DNA from: Xestospongia bergquistia | Lineage: Eukaryota > Porifera > Demospongiae > Haplosclerida > Petrosiidae | DNA length: 64,000 bases | Direction: 5' to 3' | NCBI GenBank assembly: GCA_963965975.1 | Contig: OZ014416.1 | Coordinates: 7,502,001-7,566,000, forward strand | Shown: positions 12,561 to 26,000 of the stretch, piece by piece | Numbering within the stretch: position 1 is the first letter of the stretch | Layout of the letters: each line of letters begins with the position of its first letter | Made by a program: the position numbers and the translations under genes | The notes under the pieces: generated by a model | Database searches by the model: none | The model's input: only the letters and a program-made list of their open reading frames with translations | What the model was told of the DNA's origin: nothing

Positions 12561-12599
12561 AGAAATAAACATACTGTCAATTTTTTTTTCTTACTCAAA

Positions 12600-12979
12600 T
12601 TGTCTCAAGCAATAACTCTCAAAGCTAATCATTTGTTTAGCTATTCCCTTCATCTATTTAATCAATGTGGTCATTGCGATTTAGCTTTTCTTACATTATT
12701 ACAATGCTTGTGTACTTGTGAAAATGGACTTTGTGAGGCTAACATAACACTGTTGAGAGGAATCTTGAAAAGAGAACTGATCCTCTCTGTAAGTACTACT
12801 AGCAGAGAAGGTAAGTAGATCAGTTTCTGGAAACTCTGTATAATATTAATATACTCTAGTATATTTCTGTATTTTTTCTTTATAGATCCTGCTGCTCTTA
12901 TAACAATAAAAGAAATAGAGAACACTGTCAAAGGCCATAGAGATTTTAAGCCTGAAGATTGTATAAACTGCAGAAAATG
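12600..12979 (+). CDS. Two exon-like pieces, possible death-fold remnant
   Basis: An open stretch from about 12600 ends at a GTAAGT donor (12811; a second at 12789). It reads LTLLQCLCTCENGLCEANIT then LLRGILKREL. A clean acceptor (TTTATAG) opens 12886, which in phase 1 reads DPAALITIKEIENTVKGHRD and reaches TGA at 12977-12979. The alternating leucines and the CLC...LL..IL+.EL pattern resemble the middle of a death-effector or death-fold domain, but the match is weak. I see no start codon or upstream exon. A further open stretch at 13016-13186 may belong to it. It could be a fragment of another family member. Confidence 0.3.
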
Positions 12980-13186
12980 AGTGCAGAATAGAAAAAACAG
13001 GTTCGTTACCAGCCATGCATTTCGAAAGGCCTGTTACAACTGATGCCACTTCTACTGAAGGTATACAAAAACAAATATCAGAATCACATCAATTCTTTTT
13101 AGCTGAGTTTCTTCACAAGAATATTGAAGAATTTCATGAACTTGACAGTAATTTGATCTGTTTTGTAAACATCATTTACAGTTTTT

Positions 13187-13950
13187 AAGTTACATATATT
13201 CATAATTCATATTATATAGTAACATATTAACATTCAAACATACAATTACATCATTATAATTTATATATTTATTTTGGTCATACATGATACTGAGGTAAAC
13301 TGTAAAGCTACATTTCAGACAATATATGACATAATAGAGATTATAGTGTTCTCATTACATTGCACAGGATAGAATGGAATAACCATATATATACTGGGCT
13401 AGTGGTAAAGTTTTTATTGCGTGCACAGTCAAAGTCAAAGCCAAATGAGTGATCTACTGTGGATGGACATATATAACCAGTAACTGTCCTGTCACTTGTG
13501 TCATGCATTGAGTAATACGATGTATAAAGTGAATATAGATAGTACTTTTATACTCAGTATCATCTTGTGCAGCAATCTCTATAAAAATAAATAGTTTAAA
13601 TTAGTTATAGTGATAATATGACATGATAAATTAAACTCTATTTCTGAAGATTTTTCGTAAAGAATGTTCTTATTTGGCTTTGTTATCAAGAATGATTCAA
13701 GCAATAATCTAGCTAAAGATAGAGATGGGCTTCACCTTAAAATTTCACTGTCAATAAACAACTTGCCCTTACAACTGCACTTATGCATGTACTTTCCATG
13801 GCAACTTAACAAATTTGACTGACTTAAGATTTGAAATATGTGTGTATTTTTCCATTACATGTATAGATTCTCAATGCAAAAATACAAAAAAGCAAAGTTA
13901 AAAATTTGCTTGTAAAACTAATCCATTAAGTATATTTATACTGGATACAT
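13187..13950. repeat. Intergenic block duplicated at 39575-39990
   Basis: Sequence from about 13270 to 13700 (starting CATACATGATACTGAGGTAA) recurs in the same orientation at 39575-39990 with scattered differences. No coding sequence is seen in either copy. Confidence 0.65.
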
Positions 13951-13952
13951 TT

Positions 13953-14035
13953 AAGCCCCACCCATAATCGCAACGACGTCATCAACATCACGTGATATAC
14001 GCTCCTTCCAGAGTGTCGTACCAGAGGTTAACTCA
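13953..14035 (+). promoter_or_regulatory. Candidate gene B promoter and 5' untranslated exon
   Basis: This short CpG-bearing patch contains AAGCCCCACCC (13953-13963), GACGTCA (CRE-like, about 13975) and an E-box CACGTG (13989-13994). It is followed by a GTAAGT donor at 14036. An acceptor at 14535 precedes the start codon at 14588, so a non-coding first exon is plausible. A similar but decayed block lies at 44115-44173, upstream of gene C. Confidence 0.4.
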
Positions 14036-14587
14036 GTAAGTAATTAAAATACAAGTTAATTAGTAGTATTGTATATAGATAATATGAGTCATAGGTCATG
14101 TTAAACACTTGCAGTACTACAATGTTTAATTGTTGACTACATACACGAGATATGTGAAATCCTATGGCATTTGATCAAAGAGGAAGCCATGCTTTTCTAT
14201 GACTCAGTGTATTTCTAGGTACTTTTGGTAGTAAGAGAATATTTGAGATAAGTACATAGATAGATGAGTTATAAACCCAAGCATATCCATTTGTTTTCAG
14301 AGTTCAAACTTTTTAACTCATATGTTGTTGAAAGACGTCTCTTTATTTGCTTCAATGTTTAAGATATCGCACTTAAGATGATGTTGACATGATCATGTTG
14401 TATATGATTTTATTATGACAGTAAGCGAAGATTATAGAGTTTATTCTATTTGTTATATAAAGTGATATATATATATATATATAGTGCATTATAGCATAAT
14501 TGTTATATGTACATTTATATCTAATCTTTTATTAGAGAGCTGTATCAACTTAACAGTACCAGTCAAGGGCTGTCAGCACTCCTAACA

Positions 14588-17500
14588 ATGACAGCTAAAC
14601 ATTTAGAGAAAGACCAGGAGTATATTGTAAGTATATTAGTAAAGAAAGGAGACATCATTGAACTGTTTATTATTAGTTAGTATAGTCTTGTATTTGTAGT
14701 ATAGTCTAATTGTCTCTGTTAGTTATATACATAATACTAATTACATCATGTTCTTTTTATATAAATATTATCACTTTGTGTATTGTGTATTAGACCTGTC
14801 CTATAGTTTTATTAGTCTCATATAATACATGTAGTTGTGTATGATTTACTATTTTTAAATGTAATGACTTGTTTTATTGTTATATAGGACAATAAACTTT
14901 GGATGTTTGCTAAAGATGGACATTTAGAGAAAACAAAACAGGCCCTTCAGAAAGGAGCAAACTTGAACTGTCGTTTTGAAGTAAGATCCTATTGATTTCC
15001 CTTTAATATACTGTTATTGCTTGTGTCATACCAACTTAAGCAATCAATTCAAAATATGTAGATTTAATAAGTATTAATTCAATTTAGCCATGCACACCTA
15101 AATATTAATTGGAACTTTAACACTTCCACAATTTAGTAATTATTATTCTATTTGTTAAAGTTACTAAATTAGTATCTATATATATAATTAATAACGTACG
15201 TGACCTTTACATGTAGTATTTTTAATATTGTCTCATCATTTGATTGAATGAAATCTATTATATTATGTGATAGTAATATATGATACATGTCAATGTAAAG
15301 TAATAGCTTATATTGTGTATACATAAATATATAATTGGATTTTATTTCGTATATTAAAATGTCTTTGCTTATTATATAGATTGGGGATGGTAAAGGTCAC
15401 CTTTTAACAAAAGTAACCCCTCATACTGTAGCTTATATCAATGGTCATAACACAATAGTAGAGTTGTTGGGAAGTGTTGGAGCTTGTCCTGATTATGTAA
15501 GTGTATACATGTATGGAGTTGAGGTCAATATTTAGTATAATTCAACCAATTGTCTGTGACATTGATATTATGTACATGTACATAATTACATTAATTTAAA
15601 ATGTATCTTATTTATTGCCCAAGTCCTTAAATACATAACATAATATTCATTTTGGTTGATATACTATAGCTTTCTATATTTAAAATACTGCAGAGCTATG
15701 TGATTTAAATAACTATTAGAGCACTAATTGGCACTAAGCAGTAAGTGTTAAGACACTTTTGCTTAGCATTTAGTCATACAGGGCTCACTTCGCAGGAAAT
15801 ATTATATATATGCATTAATTGCTTTTCAGAACACAAAAACACATGAATATTTATTTCATAAATTATAAAGTTTAATGAACAGTATGCAATGATTAAGACC
15901 CATTGAAACTGGTAGTAAAATAAATTAATTAGTTGATTTTGATATTCCCCCTAAGTTATCACCCCCAATGTTCTGTTATAACTCTATTTTTGAGTGTTAA
16001 TATTAAAGTCTTCAGATAAAGAAATTATTCTTTCATATGTTGGTGTAGTTATATTCCAAGGTGATGTTCTTTTCACACTGTTAATGACAGAACTATATGA
16101 CACGAGGCTTTATGTACATATGTATTCCTAGTATATTATAATGTACATTATCTGTATTTGCTTATTCTTAGGATGAAATTATGTTAGCAGCTGCTGGATA
16201 TGGACGAGTAAATATAGTGAAAGAAGCTTTAAAAAAGAATGTTAATGTGAATACTAAAGAGAGAGATTTTGTAAGTTATATCTTATTATAATAAATGACT
16301 CTTTTCTAGTAAAGGACAACTCATTGATTTATAAGTCTATTTATAAGCAATATAATATTTTTCAGAAGTCATATATACCTGACTTAATGTTTTGATAACT
16401 GAACTTTTTTGATTGTTATAAAATACTCAAAACCTAAGGAGAGCCATGCTGTATATGTCATGACATTGTAATACAGGAATCAATAATTATGATGAAAACA
16501 CTAGGACATTAAAATAGTTTGCGTGTAGGTATCTGTGATATCCTCACGGAAATATAATTAATAATATAATATTAATTAGAATGAATGTATAAACATGGAG
16601 GAATTAAAAAGACCTTAAACATAATTAAATTTCTATGATATCCTCACTATATATGGTAACTTATTACTTGACTTAGTTATATTCTCTTAATGTAGTAACT
16701 TTAATGGTGAAATATTCATATTTTCATTCACATCCTTTGCTGTTTTATTATTAGAATCAGAGTACAGCTTTGCATTTAGCATCGTCACATTATGGTGACA
16801 TTGAGACAATCCAATTTCTCCTACAATCAAATGCAGATCCGAATATTTATAACAAGGTCAGTTTGTATTGTGTATTGTTTATATTTTATTTATTATCTCT
16901 ACTACATGTACATATATGTAGTACTACTTGTATAGTAGGACAGAATATAGATCAAAGCCAATGTAATGAGTACAATTAAGTTAACCTTTTCATACCATGC
17001 AATTAATTTTCAATGAAATTTGTATGGATAGGACAAAGTAGTTCTCATTTGTTGTTTGATATATAATAATTACTAATATAACTGGAAAATATAATAAACC
17101 TAATATGTAAAATAATATATAAAACATTATTAATGTGTTCTTACATAAAATAAACATGATCGCTTCTAAGTACATATGTATATGTATATTTTTTTATTTG
17201 TGTCCACTTTAACAATTTTTATCTAGTGGGGACATAGTCCACTTCATATAGCATACTGGTATGGTCATGATAACATTGTTAAGCTCTTGTGTTCTTTTGG
17301 AGCAAGAGATTTAGACCAAATTAGAAATGTAAGTAATAAATATAATAATATATTTATTGTATATGATGATATGGACATAGTGATCTTACATGTTATGATA
17401 TATTATAAACATGAACTAATTATATGTGGGTACATGTCACAGTTATAATATATTATTTATTTCAACAGGATGTCTTACTTTTGACTGCAGCTGAAAATGG

Positions 17501-20056
17501 TGATATAGAAAATGTAACTCAAGCAGTTGAATCAGGTGCTAATGTTAATGTTCGTCATTGTGGCTCATGGAAGGTTAGTACACTAATTAAATAATAAAAA
17601 AATATTATTGTTTGTTAATTTTTACTTTTTAAAGTATTATATTTTATAACAAAGGAGATCAATACAGGCACTTAACAGATTTAGCCCCACCCACTCTTGG
17701 AAATATTGTTTTATTTAGAAGGCAGTTTAATCTTTCTTTTCCTTTTTCCATAAGACTTTTTATCATTTGCTCTGTTGACATTATCATGCAATGTAAATAA
17801 AGAAGGAATTGTTTGATCCAAACCTTTAATTTATTTTTTTAAACATTTTGGAAACTTTCTACTAACCTTGGATAATTGGTGTGACTTTATGATAAATGTG
17901 TGATGCAGTCTCAGTTTGTGGACTAACATTTAGCATGTTAATCCACAAAAGAATCTTGATATTTACTACTCTGTGCGAAATCGAGTTCAAAGTTGATATA
18001 ATCTGGGTGTTACTAAGAAGTGTGGTTAGAAAATGGTAGCCTAAACGCTTGAGCAATTCTATTATTCTATAATAACTACTTCAAAAGTCATATATAATAA
18101 AGAAAACAACTGCAGTACTAAATTACTAATACTTCCAAAAGCATTTTAGGACAAATTTTATTTTATTCCTGTTTAACCGTTAATATATGGTCAATAAATA
18201 TTGTATATTATTTGCAGACATCACTACATGTTACTAAATTTTATCAGTATTTAATAGACATAGAATGTTATGGGTATATGGCTGTTAGCAATATTGGCTA
18301 TATTGACTTGTTCAGATTTTTTGTTGGTAAAGGATTAATATATTGTCCACTTTACTGTTTTTGTATATTAAAATATTTTGCAAAATTTAAACTATTATAA
18401 TAAACAAAAAATACTTGTGTATATCCTAGAAACAGCAAACAGCTCTACATTTAGCATCACAAAGAGGTTACCGTGACATCATAGAGTTACTGCTAAATTC
18501 CAGTGCAGATCCAAATATCTGTGATGAGGTCAGTGTATATTGTTTGTAGAGCTTACTACATGTTACTAGATTTAAATCAGTATTTAATAGATATAGAATG
18601 TTGTGTGTGTGGCTGTTAGAAATTTCTACATTGAGTTTTTTTTAAACTTTTGTTAGTAAACGATTAACAAAGTTGTCAGTGTCAGGTATCATTAGGCATG
18701 ATCTGTCATAACAGTAGTACATATAGTTGAAAGCAACTTGGTATTTACAGAGGTTCCATAGCATGGCATGTCAAACCATTCTGATGATTTTAAGGGTTGT
18801 ATCATCAGAATTATATTTTATATACTGTTACAAGACTTGAACCCAAAATATAATCCCTAAATTCTTAAGCATAGGAAGGATAGCCTCTAATGAGTCGTTC
18901 CCATTTAATTATTAGATACAAGGTACACAATGCACTTACCTTTGCCTTACTAGGGATGTGGTTAAAAATGGTTTGCTATTAATACTACTGGTAGTCATGC
19001 ATAAAGTATTCCTCCTCTCTTGTTTCAGACCAGGTGTTACAATTGCTATACCAATACTTTTATTAATGTAATACTGTACTCACAGTTGTTTCATATCGCT
19101 TAATTTTTATAAATTAATAATTATATTATAGTCATTATAGTTGCTATTCTTCACTAGCACACTTTACATGCTATACAGTTATAACATGGTTTTAAACTGT
19201 GTTTGTATGCAACTTCAATATCTGTTTTAGTACTTTAAAGTATAGATATATGTGAGCATTGAAAGTGATGAATGATATGTAACTGCACGTAACAACTGCC
19301 AATGTACTTAGCAACCAATGAATTTAAATATTTCTTTTTTTCTATAAGTCAGCATGTACAAGACTACTAAAAGACCAAGTGTTAAGTAATTTAACCCAGA
19401 GAAAATATTTTTTCAACCTTTAATAATAAGACTTCTCTATTATTCTATAATAACTACTTCAATTCTCCTGTTTTCGATAATAATGGAAACAAGTACAATG
19501 CTAATACAACAAAGTATCTTAAGACAATTTTTACAATTTTAATCTTGCTAAATTTTAATATGAGTTTCGTTTTATTATAAGTAGGTATTGTAATGATCTA
19601 TAACTTTCATGCAATTATAATCAACATTATCTACTTGTATACTTCTCTAGTATCAGCAAACAGCCCTACATTTCGCATCAAATGGAGGTTACTATGATAT
19701 CATACAGCTACTGTTGAACTCCAATGCAGACCCCAAAGTGTATCACTTGGTCAGTGTATACTATTTACAGAGATTACCACATTTTACTATATTTAAATAA
19801 ATGTTTAGTAGATAATTATTAGAAGTAAAGGATTAACAAACACAATCAGCACAGCTATCAGTAGGTGTGGCCTATAATAATAGTAGACATACATTTTAAA
19901 GAATTTTGGCATTTACAAAGGTGACACAAGTATATATGCTGTATGTGTCAAAATGTTATGTTGATTGTGGGAGTTGTATCATTAGCATTATACTATACTT
20001 TTATATTGTTACTAGACAACCACCCAAAACTTAAACACTGGTATGCTTATTCTATG

Positions 20057-20092
<36 letters not shown>

Positions 20093-23000
20093 TAAGCTCA
20101 CATGGAGAACGTTAGATACACCAACTGTCTTGTTATTAAAGAAAAGTAATGTCAAAAATAATCAATCAGGACAGAAAAAACTGTTGAACAGTTATTATAC
20201 AAATTGACTTTATGATTGTATTTTATAATTTCATTATATTTATTTATTTTATATATATTGTATTTTGTACTTCCTTTAATCACACCAGTGACAAACGTAT
20301 AATTTCCATAATATTCTATAATAAAACTTCTATTAACAGACAGTTCCTACAGAGGACACCTCTACTGTAAAGGACACTAAGCTCAGAACTAAACATCTTC
20401 TCAGTGGTTATAACACTTAGAAACTGTATACCTTTTAAATGTAGTCATAAAGTCAAATTTGAATATTTATATCATGTTAATAGAATTGATAATCATTATA
20501 AGTGTTGTGCTAAATTTTTGGTGTAAATGAACTAATTTATTAATTATTGTTGGCAATTTTATAGTAAACTGGCACTCATTTAATGTCTTGGTCAGTTTCT
20601 ACATTTTTTATGTTTCTTTAAGCAATTTAAGAAAAATATATATTTCTTTAAATGTAGCCTCTTCAACCATTAATTATAAGACTTCTCTATTATTGTATGA
20701 TTACTACTTCAAATCCCTAGTTTTCAATAATAGAGCATTTTGTTGTTGGTATATGTTATCATATTCTATAAAATTTAATTTAATACTTGCATACTTCCTC
20801 TAGGACCAGAAAACATCTCTACATTTAGCATCAGAAGGAGGTTACTATGATATTGTACAGCTACTTTTAAACTCTAATGAAGATCCCAATATTTATGACT
20901 GGGTTAGTGGATATGGTTTTTAGAGATTACTACATGTTACTATATTTAAATATTATGTGTGTGGGTGTTAGGAATTTCTGTATCAAATTGTTGTTAGAAT
21001 TTTGTTAGTAAAGGATTAACAAACATAATTAGCGGCAGCTATCAATTGGTGTGACCTGCTATAATATTAGTACATATACTTAAAAAGCATTTACATATTC
21101 GCAGATATATAACTAGTATGGTATGCTATGTGTCAAAATGTATTGCTGATGTTTTGATGGTGCTGTATTCATATTTTCATTTATATCCTTTGCTGTTTGA
21201 TTATTAGAATCAGAATACACCTTTGCATTTAGCCTCACATAATGGTCACACTGAGATAGTCCAAGTTCTGCTACAGTCAAATGCAGATCCTAATATTTAT
21301 AACAAGGTCAGTGTATATTGTGTATAATTTATATTTCATTTATTATCTCTATTACATGTACATATATGTATCTGTTTTAGACCATGTGTGTATATATATT
21401 TCTATATATGCCACTTTAACAACTTTAATCTATCGTTATTCTTAAAAAAACTAATTTTATTTCATTTTATAGTGGGGACATAGTCCACTTTATATAGCAC
21501 ACTGGAATGGTCATGATAACATTGTTAAGATCTTATGTTCTTTTGGAGCAAGAGATATGGACCAAGTTAGAAATGTAAGTGATAAATATAATAATATATT
21601 TACTGTATATGATGATATAGACATAGTGATCTTACGTGTTATGATATATTATAAAAATGACCTAATTATATGTGGGTACATGTCACAGTTATAATATATT
21701 ATTTATTTTAACAGGATGACTTACTTTTGACTGCAGCTATAAGTGGTGATATAGGAAATGTAACTGAAGCACTTACATCAGGTGCTAATGTCAATGTTCG
21801 TACTCATTATAGGAAGGTTAGCACACTAATTAAATAATAATAAAACCTTGTGTTTGTTAGTGTTTACTTTTTAAAGTATAATATTCTATAACAAAAGAGA
21901 TCACATCAATCATTGATATTTAAGAGATCTCCCTCCAACCATTCTTGTAAATATTGTTTTATTTAGAAGGAGTTTAATCTATCGTTTCCTAATTCCATAA
22001 GACATTTTGTCATTATATTCTGTTGATTTCGTCATGCAATGTTAATGAACAGGGAATTGTTTGATCCAAACCTTTAATTTATGTTCCTATTTTGACATTT
22101 TTGAAATTTTTCACTAGAGAGTATTACACTTCCTTAGTTTCAGATCACATGTTACCATTGTTATATTAATACTTGTATTAATGTAATACTGTAGTCCCAA
22201 TAAACTTGTATACATTAATATAATTAATGTATCTTAAATTTAACTACATGCAACAATAGCCAATAAATTTAGCGACTGATTGAATTTAATTTACTCTTCC
22301 TGTCAGAAATTCAGCCTGAGCATGACTACTCAAAGATCAAGTGTTAAGCAATTTGATCTAAAGATATCTTACAAAAGTAGTCTCTTCAATCCTTAATAAT
22401 AAGACTTCTCTATTATTCTATGAAAACTATTTCAAATCTCGTTTTCAATAATAATGAAAACTAGTGCAATACCAATACAACCAGAAGTATCTTAGACAAT
22501 TTTTGCAATTTTTATCTTATTACCTATCATATGAGGTTCATTTTATCATTAGTATGTATTATAATTAATCAACTATAAATACTTGTGTACTTCCTTTAAT
22601 ATCAGAAAACAGCTCTACATTTAACATCAGATAGAGGTTACTATCACATCATACAGCAACTGTTAAACTCTAATGCAGATCCCAATATTTGTGATGAGGT
22701 CAGTGTATATTGTTTTTAGAGATTACTGTTGCTGCTAGATTTTAAATCAGTATTTAATAGATATAGAATATTATATGGACATGGATATTAGAAATTTCTA
22801 TGTCAACTTATTCTTTAAAGTTTTGTTACTAAAGGATTAACAAAGCATAGTCAGTGTCAAGTATCAGTAGGTGTGGCCTGTAATAAAGTAGTATATAGTA
22901 TATTTAGTTGAAAGCATTGTGGTATCTACAGAGGTACCACTAATATGGTGTGTTATTTGTGTCAAAATATTCTGATGATTGTATTAGCAATATGATGGAG

Positions 23001-26000
23001 CATACATTGTGGATATTGAATAAGCTTATGTGCCCTTCATGGATATATGTTATTCCCTAAATAGTAAAACTCCCTAAACCCTGAACATACTAACATGTAA
23101 CAAACATTCCTACTGTAATAGAATTATGGTTAAATTGAGAAGACACAGTTATTATTACTTCTGAACAACAAAAAGTAATGTCATAAAACAGAATGCTTTA
23201 TCTGGGACTGTCCTTAATACATCTAATAGAAGTTTTATATTTAGCCGCCTTGATATTTTTTAAACATGTACAGGGTGTATTAATATAAACCATATTACCA
23301 ATGATTATAACCTCTATAATAGCCAATCTGTTCACTACTTCAGTATTGGTTATGATTTCTATAAATGTTTTTCCTATTGTAATCAGTGATAAATACTTAT
23401 GTATATACTTTCTCTAGTGTAAGAGAACAGCTCTACATCAAGTATCAGAAAGAGGTTACTATCACATTGTACAGCTACTGTTAAACTCCAATGCAGATCC
23501 CAATATTTGTGACGTGGTCAGTGTATATTGTTTGTAGAGATAACTACATGTTATGAGAATTAAATCAGAATTTAATAGATATAGAATGTTATGGGTGTGG
23601 ATATTAGATATTCTTTACACATCAGCTTGTTGAAATTTTTAGCACTAAATGATTAACAAGCATAGTCAGTGTCGACTATCAGTAGGTGTGCCCTGTCATA
23701 AACATAACAGCACATATAGTTGAAAGCATTTGATATGTAGAGATTCCAATAGTATAGCGTACCATTTGTGTTAAAATATTCTGATGACTATAGTAATGAT
23801 GTCATCAGCATTTTATTATACTAATATAATTTTACTTGACCCAAAACCTTCATCACTACCTGCTTAAGCATAGGTAAAACAACCAACAGTGAGCCACTTC
23901 TATTTTAGCTTTTTCATTTACTTCATAGTGATAGCAAGAAAGATGGATATACATTGTGAATGTTAAATAAATTTATAGATTCATGTTATACCTCCCTAAC
24001 TCTAAATATACTAACATGCGATTGGCATTACTATTTTAATAAATTTGCGGTTACATTTTGAGAAGGTATACATACATGATATTCTGATGAATAATGAGCA
24101 ATGTCATGAAATAGTGTGTCTTATCTGGGACTGTCTATAACACATCTAAATTGCCTGTGTTATACTAATATCACTAAAACCTTTTCATCAAACATTAAAG
24201 CTTTACATTGATGGCATACAGGACATCTATTTTTTTGCTAAATTTATGTCCGCCTGTAAAAAGGCTGGCACTACTTTGCATGTCAGTAGGTGTGGCTTCA
24301 TAAAATTCATACATAATAAGGTCACAAGGAATACATTAGATACACTCACTGTTTTTAAAGAAAAGTAATCTTACAATAATCAATCTGTTTGCTAGTTATT
24401 ATAAAAAATGACTTTGTGATTACATTTAAAAAGGTCACTTTATTCTATTATAGCAATGACAAACATATAACTTCTGCAAATAACAGACAGTCCCTGTTGT
24501 TGACACCTCTGTCTATAAAGGACACTAAGCTTTAAAGAGAACATAATACTCAGAAACCCTATACCTTTTAAATATAGTCATAAACGTATGTTTAAATATT
24601 TATATCATGTTAATAGAATTGACAATCATTATAAGTATGGTAGTTATTCTGCACTATTAAGTCATATTATTGCTACTCATGAGTTATTCTTTTTTAAGTA
24701 TGACATTTAATGTTATCTTAAATATTGAAACCAACCTCTATCGAGCCCAGACTGTTCACTACTTTAATATTGATTATGATATTCTATAAACATTTTTGTT
24801 ATTATAATCAACAATAAATACTTCTGTACTTTTTCTAGGATTTGAACACAGCTCTACATTTAGCATCAAAAAGCGGTTACTGTGATATTGTACAGCTACT
24901 GTTAAGCTTCAATGCAGATCCCAATATTTGTTACTTTGTCAGTGTATATTGTTTGTAGAGATTAGTATATGTTACTAGATTTAAACCAGTATTTAATAGA
25001 TATAGAATTTTATGGGCATGGCTATTAGAAATCTCTACACAACTTATTTAAATTTTTGTTATTAAAAATTAATATTAACTAACACAATCATTGTCATTAA
25101 GTGTGGCCTGTTATAATAAGAGTACATGTACATGAAAACATGCTGGTATTCACAGAGGTATCACTAGTGTAGCATACCATTTGTGTCAAAATATTCTGAT
25201 GATTATAGTAATGATATTATTACATTATGCTGTACTTTTATACTGTTGCTGACTCTATCACAAAACCTAAACCCCATGTATTTGAGCATAGGAAAAACAA
25301 CAAGTAGTGAACCAGATCTATTTTATTCTTTTAGTTACATGTACTTCATAGTGATAATAGGAAGGATAGAGCATATGTTGAGGATATTAAAAAAGCTTAT
25401 GTCATCTATGGATGTATCTTGTTCCTTTAACCCTGAATATATTATCATGTGATGGGCATTACTACTATAATAATCTTGTTGTTATATTAAGAAGGCATAC
25501 CTGTCTCTTAATTCTAATAATTGTTATGTTAAATTTGGGACCTAAACTAATTATAAGGATTAATTTAATCATTGATGGCAATGTTTATAGTAAGCTGACA
25601 CTTATTTGATATTTTAGTTTCTGTGTATTTTGTATCTCTGTCATTGGTCAGGTTTGACATTATAATACAATAGCTATGATTATCTCTATTAATTAGCTAT
25701 ATTGACTATATTGTATATTGAATAATAGTTACTGTAATTTTTTTAATTGAATAAATTTAAATTTTCTAGTATGGAAGAACACCGGCACATTATGCAGCAC
25801 GGGAGGGTCATATTGATGTTCTAAAAATATTAATTCAAGTGGGACAAGTTGATGTAAATGTTACAGACGATGTAAGTCATATTATAGTTATTTATGTATT
25901 ATTCCATTTGAAGTTTGACATTTTATTTGGTCTTCAATATTGATACCAACATTCTCATGCCCAAAATGTCCATTAATTTAAATATATTTATTGTATGTTT

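Noticed and set aside
18212..18400. Open frame after an AG at 18217-18219
   Set aside because: The DNA matches intron sequence that follows other ankyrin exons; no ankyrin residues are encoded.
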